Assembly (NCBI GenBank): GCA_036280295.1
Contig: DASURA010000131.1
Coordinates: forward strand, 1-5,029
Source of the DNA: AWTP1-13 sp036280295
Lineage (GTDB): Bacteria > Pseudomonadota > Alphaproteobacteria > Rhizobiales > Hyphomicrobiaceae
Reading direction: 5' to 3'
DNA: 5,029 bases
The notes below the pieces were generated by a model. It ran no database searches. It had not been told where the DNA came from and worked only from the letters and a program-made list of their open reading frames with translations. A program made the translations under genes and the position numbers. Below, in pieces: positions 1-5,029 of this stretch; positions within the stretch are counted from its first letter, which is position 1, and every line of letters starts with the position of its first letter.

Positions 1-147
1 AAGGCTCAGCTTACGCCCCACCGGCGGGTCAAGGGAACCTGAACCGATTGCAGAGCAGGCATCACGGGAGCGGGTCGCGGCTGCAGCAGCCCCCTGCGCC
101 AAAGACGAATGTTGAGAGCAGGCGGCGTCTGGGGCAAACTCGGGCGC
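1..147. other. Leader region upstream of the mutase gene
   Basis: No gene can be assigned here. In frame 1 the + strand reads 13 codons to a TGA at 40-42, which could be the C-terminus of an upstream gene entering from the left, but it is too short to recognise. I see no clear sigma-70 -35/-10 pair. I looked for cobalamin- or glycine-riboswitch signatures, which would make sense ahead of a B12 enzyme, and found no convincing match. A small hairpin (GGCTG 79-83, CAGCC 87-91, loop CAG) is the only local structure noticed. The ribosome binding site for the start at 148 is weak: the purine-rich patches (AGCAGG near 117-122, GGGG near 131-134) lie further away than is usual. Confidence 0.5.
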
Positions 148-2313
<2,166 letters not shown>

Positions 2314-2315
2314 AA

Positions 2316-2338
2316 GGCCGAGGGTTGATTCGTCGGCC
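2316..2338 (+). terminator. Weak hairpin just after the mutase stop
   Basis: GGCCGA (2316-2321) can pair with TCGGCC (2333-2338) around an 11-base loop, starting three bases after the mutase TAG. There is no T-tract after it (GCACTCGCTG follows), so it does not look like a good intrinsic terminator. It could equally be an mRNA 3'-end stabiliser or chance in GC-rich DNA. Confidence 0.2.
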
Positions 2339-2465
2339 GCACTCGCTGCCTCCTCGCCGCGGCCAGGTACAAGCTCGCGTAGATTTGCTCTTCAGCAGCG
2401 TCTTTAACCAAACGGTCGCGGATCGGCACCTTGCTCCACCGTCCGCAAGCACCTATTGGGGCGGT

Positions 2466-3605
2466 GTGGACAGCAGTGCAACTCCGGCAAGACTGAAACA
2501 GCTCGTGTGCGTCGAGGCGCAAGCCGCCGGATTCGCCGCCGCGCGGGTGACGACGCCCGCCGCCATTGGCCCTGAATTGGCCGAGCGGCTCGCACGCTTC
2601 CTGTGCGAGGGCTGGCACGGCGATATGGCCTGGATGGCGACGACGGCGGAGCGGCGTGGTCACCCGGGCGTGCTGTGGCCCGAGGCACGCTCCATCATCA
2701 TGCTGGGCATGAGCTATGCGCCTGAGGATGACCCGCTGGCGGTGCTGGCGCAGCCCTCCCGCGGCGCCATCTCGCGCTATGCCCAGTCGGCCGACTACCA
2801 CGACGTGGTCAAGGCCGGCCTCAAGCACGTGGCCCGCGCGCTGGCTCAGGCAAGCAGAGCCGAAGTGAAGGTGTTCGTCGATACCGCGCCGCTGATGGAG
2901 AAGCCGCTGGCGCAGGCGGCAGGCCTCGGCTGGCAGGGCAAGCACACCAACCTCGTCTCACGCGGGCACGGCTCGTGGCTGTTCCTTGGTGCCATTCTCA
3001 CCACCGCCGAAATGCCAGCCGATGCGTCGGAGGCGGATCACTGCGGCAGCTGTCGGCGCTGCCTCGACATCTGCCCGACGCAGGCGTTTCCCGCCCCCTA
3101 CCAGCTCGACGCGCGCCGCTGCATCGCCTACCTCACCATCGAGCACAAGGGCCATATCCCCCGCGACTTCCGCAAGGCCATCGGCAACCGCGTGTTCGGC
3201 TGCGACGACTGCCTGGCCGTCTGCCCATGGAACAAGTTCGCTGCCACGGCGCGCGTGGCGAAGCTCAAGGCCCGCGAGGCGGCCCGGTCGCCGCCTCTCG
3301 CCGAGCTGCTGGCGCTCGACGACGCCCAGTTCCGCGCCCGCTTCGCCGGCACGCCCATCAAGCGCACAGGGCGCGACCGCGTGGTTCGCAATGCCCTGAT
3401 CGCCGCCGGCAACTCCGGCGACGCCGGCCTGCGGCCGGCGGTCGAGCGGCTGCTCGCCGACCCTTCCCCGCTCGTGCGCGCCATGGCCGTGTGGGCGTTC
3501 AGCCAGCTTGCCGATGATCAAGCCTGGGCTGCGGCCAGGAGCTATCATGCGCCAGGCGAGGCCGATTCGACGGTGCTCGCCGAGTGGGGCATGGAGGCTC
3601 CCTGA
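2466..3605 (+). CDS. queG: Epoxyqueuosine reductase QueG
   Basis: Catalyses the last step of queuosine synthesis, reducing epoxyqueuosine to queuosine at the wobble position of GUN-anticodon tRNAs, using cobalamin and two [4Fe-4S] clusters. From GTG 2466 the protein is 379 residues, the same length as E. coli QueG. The N-terminal DUF1730-type domain includes HGDMAWM (51-57), the segment VDTAPLMEKPLA with the likely catalytic Asp139, and GLGWQGKH (153-160). The double ferredoxin-like cluster region has Cys193, 196, 199 and 203, then Cys219, 246, 249 and 253 (CGSCRRCLDICP and CDDCLAVCPW). A HEAT-like tail lies around 300-350 (VVRNALIAAGNSGD). The reading frame is open back to an ATG at 2325, but that extension is unlike QueG. 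GTG 2466 gives the expected N-terminus, though its ribosome binding site is weak (GGGG 2458-2461, four bases away). The stop overlaps the next gene's start. Confidence 0.96.
   Translation: MDSSATPARLKQLVCVEAQAAGFAAARVTTPAAIGPELAERLARFLCEGWHGDMAWMATTAERRGHPGVLWPEARSIIMLGMSYAPEDDPLAVLAQPSRGAISRYAQSADYHDVVKAGLKHVARALAQASRAEVKVFVDTAPLMEKPLAQAAGLGWQGKHTNLVSRGHGSWLFLGAILTTAEMPADASEADHCGSCRRCLDICPTQAFPAPYQLDARRCIAYLTIEHKGHIPRDFRKAIGNRVFGCDDCLAVCPWNKFAATARVAKLKAREAARSPPLAELLALDDAQFRARFAGTPIKRTGRDRVVRNALIAAGNSGDAGLRPAVERLLADPSPLVRAMAVWAFSQLADDQAWAAARSYHAPGEADSTVLAEWGMEAP
3593..3597 (+). promoter_or_regulatory. Ribosome binding site that fixes the SDR start
   Basis: GGAGG lies seven bases before ATG 3605, inside the last codons of queG. 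It decides the start in favour of 3605 rather than the upstream in-frame ATG at 3584. With the TGATG stop/start overlap it points to translational coupling between queG and the SDR gene. Confidence 0.85.
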
Positions 3606-4456
3606 TGCGGCTGTTCTCATTCGGATACGGCTATTCGGCCGAGGCGCTGGCGCGCAAGCTGAGCCCACGGCTGGACGCGGTTGCCGGCACGCGCACCAGC
3701 CCGGAAGCGCCTGATGAGGACGGCGCCACGCTTGCCGCCTACAAGGGCGACGGTCCGTCGGCCACGGTACGCAGCCTGCTCGCCGGCACCACCCACCTGC
3801 TCGTCAGCATTCCGCCGGATCTCGAAGGTGATCCGGTGCTGCGCGATTTTGCCGACGATATCGCGGCGCTGCCCGACCTGGCGTGGATCGCCTATCTCTC
3901 CACCGTGGGAGTCTACGGCGATGCCAAGGGCGCATGGGTGGACGAGACAAGCCCCGTCCGTCCGCTGACGGAGCGCAGTCTGCGCCGCGTGCAGGCTGAG
4001 ACGGCCTGGCTCGAGTTCGGCCTCTCCGCTGGCCGCAGAGTGGAGGTGTTCCGCCTTGCCGGCATCTATGGTCCCGGGCGCAGCGTGATCGACAGCCTCC
4101 GCTCCGGCACGGCGCGGCGTATCGTCAAGCCCGGCCAGGTCTTCAACCGCATCCACGTCGACGACATTGCCCGAGTGCTGGCGGCAGCCATTGACCAGGG
4201 CACGGGACACAGCATCTTCAATATCAGCGACGACGAGCCAGCGCCGCCCGAGGATGTCGTCGCCTACGCCGCCGAGTTGCTGGGCCTCCCCATTCCGCCG
4301 ACGGTGGCCTTCGAGGCGGCCGGCCTCTCCAGTATGGCCGCCAGCTTCTGGAGCGAGTGCAAGCGCGTCAAGAATGAGCGCATCCGCCGCGACCTGGACG
4401 TAGAGCTGCTGTACCCGACGTACCGGGAAGGGCTACGGGCTTTGGCGCTGGAGTAG
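3605..4456 (+). CDS. SDR-family NAD(P)-binding protein, YeeZ-like (atypical/extended SDR)
   Basis: A 283-residue Rossmann-fold protein of the NAD-dependent epimerase/dehydratase superfamily. The N-terminus MRLFSFGYGYSAEALA carries a GxGxxA nucleotide-binding loop (Gly7, Gly9, Ala12), shortened from the classical GxxGxxG as is usual in the YeeZ-like group. The strand-2 end AGTRTS (28-32) has Arg30, which could favour NADP, although this is inference. Further family blocks are YLSTVGVYGD (97-106), WVDETSPVRP (111-120), FRLAGIYGPGR (149-159) and NRIHVDDIA (181-189), followed by a substrate-side C-terminal part. Tyr104 and Lys108 form a YxxxK spacing. The substrate is unknown, and proteins of this type are usually annotated only as SDR oxidoreductases. 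It starts one base inside the queG stop with a strong ribosome binding site, so the two are almost certainly made together. As I recall, queG and this family are often neighbours in alphaproteobacteria, which hints at a shared role, but none is demonstrated here. Confidence 0.9.
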   Translation: MRLFSFGYGYSAEALARKLSPRLDAVAGTRTSPEAPDEDGATLAAYKGDGPSATVRSLLAGTTHLLVSIPPDLEGDPVLRDFADDIAALPDLAWIAYLSTVGVYGDAKGAWVDETSPVRPLTERSLRRVQAETAWLEFGLSAGRRVEVFRLAGIYGPGRSVIDSLRSGTARRIVKPGQVFNRIHVDDIARVLAAAIDQGTGHSIFNISDDEPAPPEDVVAYAAELLGLPIPPTVAFEAAGLSSMAASFWSECKRVKNERIRRDLDVELLYPTYREGLRALALE

Positions 4457-4483
4457 CTTCGCCCCTGAAGCCCACCCCCCATG

Positions 4484-4524
4484 AAAAAGGGCCTTCGGCC
4501 CCCAAGGGAGTGAACCGAAGGCCC
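4484..4524 (-). terminator. Intrinsic terminator reading leftward
   Basis: Read on the minus strand, GGGCCTTCGG (4524-4515) pairs with CCGAAGGCCC (4498-4489) in a perfect 10-bp stem, followed directly by five T (4488-4484). A compact alternative, GGGCC-GAA-GGCCC (4501-4489), ends at the same T-tract, so either fold would terminate. It points against the SDR gene and implies a leftward transcript from the region beyond 4524. On the + strand the same stem has no T-tract after it. No minus-strand gene that it would serve is evident. Confidence 0.6.
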
Positions 4525-4540
4525 CAGTCATCTGGGATGA

Positions 4541-4567
4541 CCCGGTCCTCTGCGAGGAAGCACCGGG
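4541..4567. other. Two-part hairpin between the opposed terminators
   Basis: CCCGGT (4541-4546) pairs with ACCGGG (4562-4567), and inside it CCTC (4547-4550) pairs with GAGG (4554-4557) around a TGC loop, leaving AAGC (4558-4561) as a one-sided bulge. A smaller hairpin, GTCAT/ATGAC (4527-4531 and 4537-4541), lies immediately upstream, sharing one base. The fold works on either strand. It may be part of a small RNA or of a structured 3' untranslated region of the SDR mRNA. Confidence 0.45.
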
Positions 4568-4593
4568 CGCTTGTGGTCGGAGCACCGGCGCGT

Positions 4594-4622
4594 GAGGCAT
4601 CGGGCTCCATGCCTCTTTCTTT
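4594..4622 (+). terminator. Intrinsic terminator reading rightward, likely for queG-SDR
   Basis: GAGGCAT (4594-4600) pairs with ATGCCTC (4609-4615) around an eight-base loop, followed by TTTCTTT (4616-4622). This is a standard Rho-independent terminator for + strand transcription. It lies 138 bases after the SDR stop, so the queG-SDR message would carry a long structured 3' tail, or a separate small RNA ends here. Confidence 0.75.
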
Positions 4623-4652
4623 AGCGTGATTCGCAGCGCTTCAGTTGCGCAT

Positions 4653-4666
4653 CGCATCCGGATGCG
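4653..4666. repeat. Perfect 14-base palindrome
   Basis: CGCATCCGGATGCG is fully self-complementary with no spacer. It lies about 30 bases after the rightward terminator and 300 bases before the next gene. It could be the binding site of a dimeric regulator, but no particular protein is suggested, and a palindrome this GC-rich can arise by chance. Confidence 0.5.
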
Positions 4667-4698
4667 TCGCGGTCACTGCACGCTCTTGCCTCCCCGCA

Positions 4699-4717
4699 GC
4701 GCATGCGTGGCATGCGC
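4699..4717. repeat. 8-base inverted repeat with alternative hairpin
   Basis: GCGCATGC (4699-4706) and GCATGCGC (4710-4717) are exact inverted copies separated by GTG. The overlapping sequence GTGGC (4707-4711) and GCCAC (4716-4720) can form a second, mutually exclusive hairpin. No T-tract follows. The function is unknown. Confidence 0.45.
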
Positions 4718-4752
4718 CACATCAGATGAGGTGCCCCAGGGATGTGCCGGCC

Positions 4753-4766
4753 GCGAGAAGCGAGAA
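4753..4766. repeat. Two tandem copies of GCGAGAA
   Basis: GCGAGAA occurs twice head to tail (4753-4759 and 4760-4766). This is a very short duplication in non-coding DNA and probably reflects replication slippage. No function is suggested. Confidence 0.4.
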
Positions 4767-4914
4767 GCGGCGCCGCCTCAAGTCCACGCCCTGAAAACGC
4801 AATCGGCGAGATACCTGAATGGTGAGCCGCTACATCCCGCATTGCGCAAACCCGGTCGCAGGTTGTTGATGATCTTGCGGTCATGGCGCCGCCCAAATGA
4901 ACCCCAATTGCGGT

Positions 4915-4942
4915 GGCAAGTTCAGATTTATCGCGCTAGGAT
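4915..4942 (+). promoter_or_regulatory. Possible promoter for the gene at 4973
   Basis: TAGGAT (4937-4942) matches four of six bases of the sigma-70 -10 box and sits in the only AT-richer stretch of the gap, with about 30 bases to the start codon. The best-placed -35 candidate, GGCAAG (4915-4920), 16 bases upstream, is a poor match. TTGCGG (4908-4913) is a better hexamer but lies 23 bases from the -10, which is too far. The position of a promoter here is plausible, but the exact boxes are a guess. Confidence 0.25.
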
Positions 4943-4960
4943 AGAAACCGGCTGACCCAA

Positions 4961-4966
4961 AAGGAG
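4961..4966 (+). promoter_or_regulatory. Strong ribosome binding site for the gene at 4973
   Basis: AAGGAG lies six bases before ATG 4973, a near-ideal Shine-Dalgarno sequence. It supports the short partial reading frame at the window edge as a real gene. Confidence 0.8.
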
Positions 4967-4972
4967 CGTAAC

Positions 4973-5029
4973 ATGGGTATCCAGATCGTAATGGATCGCT
5001 CGGGCGATACGCGGCACGAATTCGACAAG
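4973..5029 (+). CDS. Small conserved hypothetical protein, N-terminal 19 residues only
   Basis: The gene starts at ATG 4973 and is cut by the window edge. The visible residues MGIQIVMDRSGDTRHEFDK resemble the start of a short conserved protein of unknown function that I recall from Rhizobiales genomes, where the opening xIQIVMDxxGDxRHxFD is followed by a short alpha/beta region. That recall is not checked against any database. The strong ribosome binding site and the isolated position after a terminator suggest its own promoter. No catalytic motif, signal peptide or membrane segment can be judged from 19 residues. Confidence 0.75.
   Translation, partial: MGIQIVMDRSGDTRHEFDK

Larger units (their letters stand above)
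4457..4972. other. Intergenic region with dense secondary structure, no convincing gene
   Basis: No coding sequence is supported in these 516 bases. The + frame running from GTG 4626 to a TGA at 4953-4955 and the minus frame 4896-4621 have no recognisable motif, and I treat both as chance openings. Positions 4484-4622 hold five consecutive hairpins, including terminator-like ones facing both ways. Positions 4623-4890 hold a perfect 14-base palindrome, an 8-base inverted repeat and a short tandem repeat. Positions 4898-4945 are visibly AT-richer and probably contain the promoter of the gene at 4973. Confidence 0.6.

Noticed and set aside
1..147. Cobalamin riboswitch ahead of the B12-dependent mutase
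   Set aside because: I looked for the conserved B12-box and core elements and saw none. The GGGAACC segment near 33-40 alone is not enough.
2325..2465. 47-residue N-terminal extension of QueG from ATG 2325
   Set aside because: It would make QueG longer than the family norm with sequence unlike QueG. GTG 2466 gives exactly the 379-residue length of E. coli QueG.
4481..4513. Ten-codon ORF (MKKGLRPPRE) overlapping the first hairpin, resembling a leader peptide
   Set aside because: No ribosome binding site (a run of C precedes the ATG), no run of regulatory codons, and no downstream gene that it could attenuate within reach.
4621..4896. Minus-strand open frame of 91 codons in the same gap
   Set aside because: No motif, no convincing ribosome binding site, and Arg/Cys/Met-rich content typical of non-coding GC-rich sequence. 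The leftward terminator leaves some room for a minus transcript, but not specifically for this protein.
4780..4900. Possible tRNA or other RNA gene in the right part of the gap
   Set aside because: No cloverleaf with a 7-bp acceptor stem or a GTTCRANNC T-loop was found.
4626..4955. Open + frame of 109 codons from GTG 4626, ending shortly before the ribosome binding site of the last gene
   Set aside because: It starts right after an intrinsic terminator with no ribosome binding site, has no recognisable motif, and its composition is unlike the clear genes. It is probably a chance opening in GC-rich DNA.

Overview
This is a GC-rich stretch (strong G/C preference at third codon positions) of what looks like an ordinary bacterial chromosome. 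The protein sequences resemble those of alphaproteobacteria, most likely Hyphomicrobiales (Rhizobiales). That placement rests on remembered family resemblance, because no rRNA or other taxonomic marker is present. There is no sign of mobile elements, phage, CRISPR, tRNA or rRNA.

Layout, all confident genes on the + strand: (1) 1-147, a leader, possibly with the end of an upstream gene. (2) 148-2313, a complete B12-dependent methylmalonyl-CoA mutase (721 aa), apparently of the single-chain type. (3) 2314-2465, a 152-base gap with a weak hairpin and a possible small minus-strand reading frame. (4) 2466-3605, queG, the Fe-S and cobalamin epoxyqueuosine reductase that makes queuosine in tRNA. (5) 3605-4456, an extended/atypical SDR of the YeeZ-like NAD(P)-binding family, overlapping the queG stop by one base with a strong ribosome binding site, so co-translated with queG. 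(6) 4457-4972, a 516-base region with no convincing gene. Its first third is densely structured, with one terminator-like hairpin facing each way. (7) 4973-5029, the first 19 codons of a small conserved hypothetical protein that runs off the window.

The mutase and QueG both use a cobamide cofactor, but they belong to unrelated pathways (propionyl-CoA/methylmalonyl-CoA carbon flow and tRNA modification), so their adjacency may be chance. queG and the SDR form a clear two-gene unit.

I did not find an exciting new system. The parts most worth a second look are the structured 4484-4622 segment, which could be a small RNA or a pair of opposed, overlapping terminators, and the possible small antisense ORF in the mutase-queG gap.
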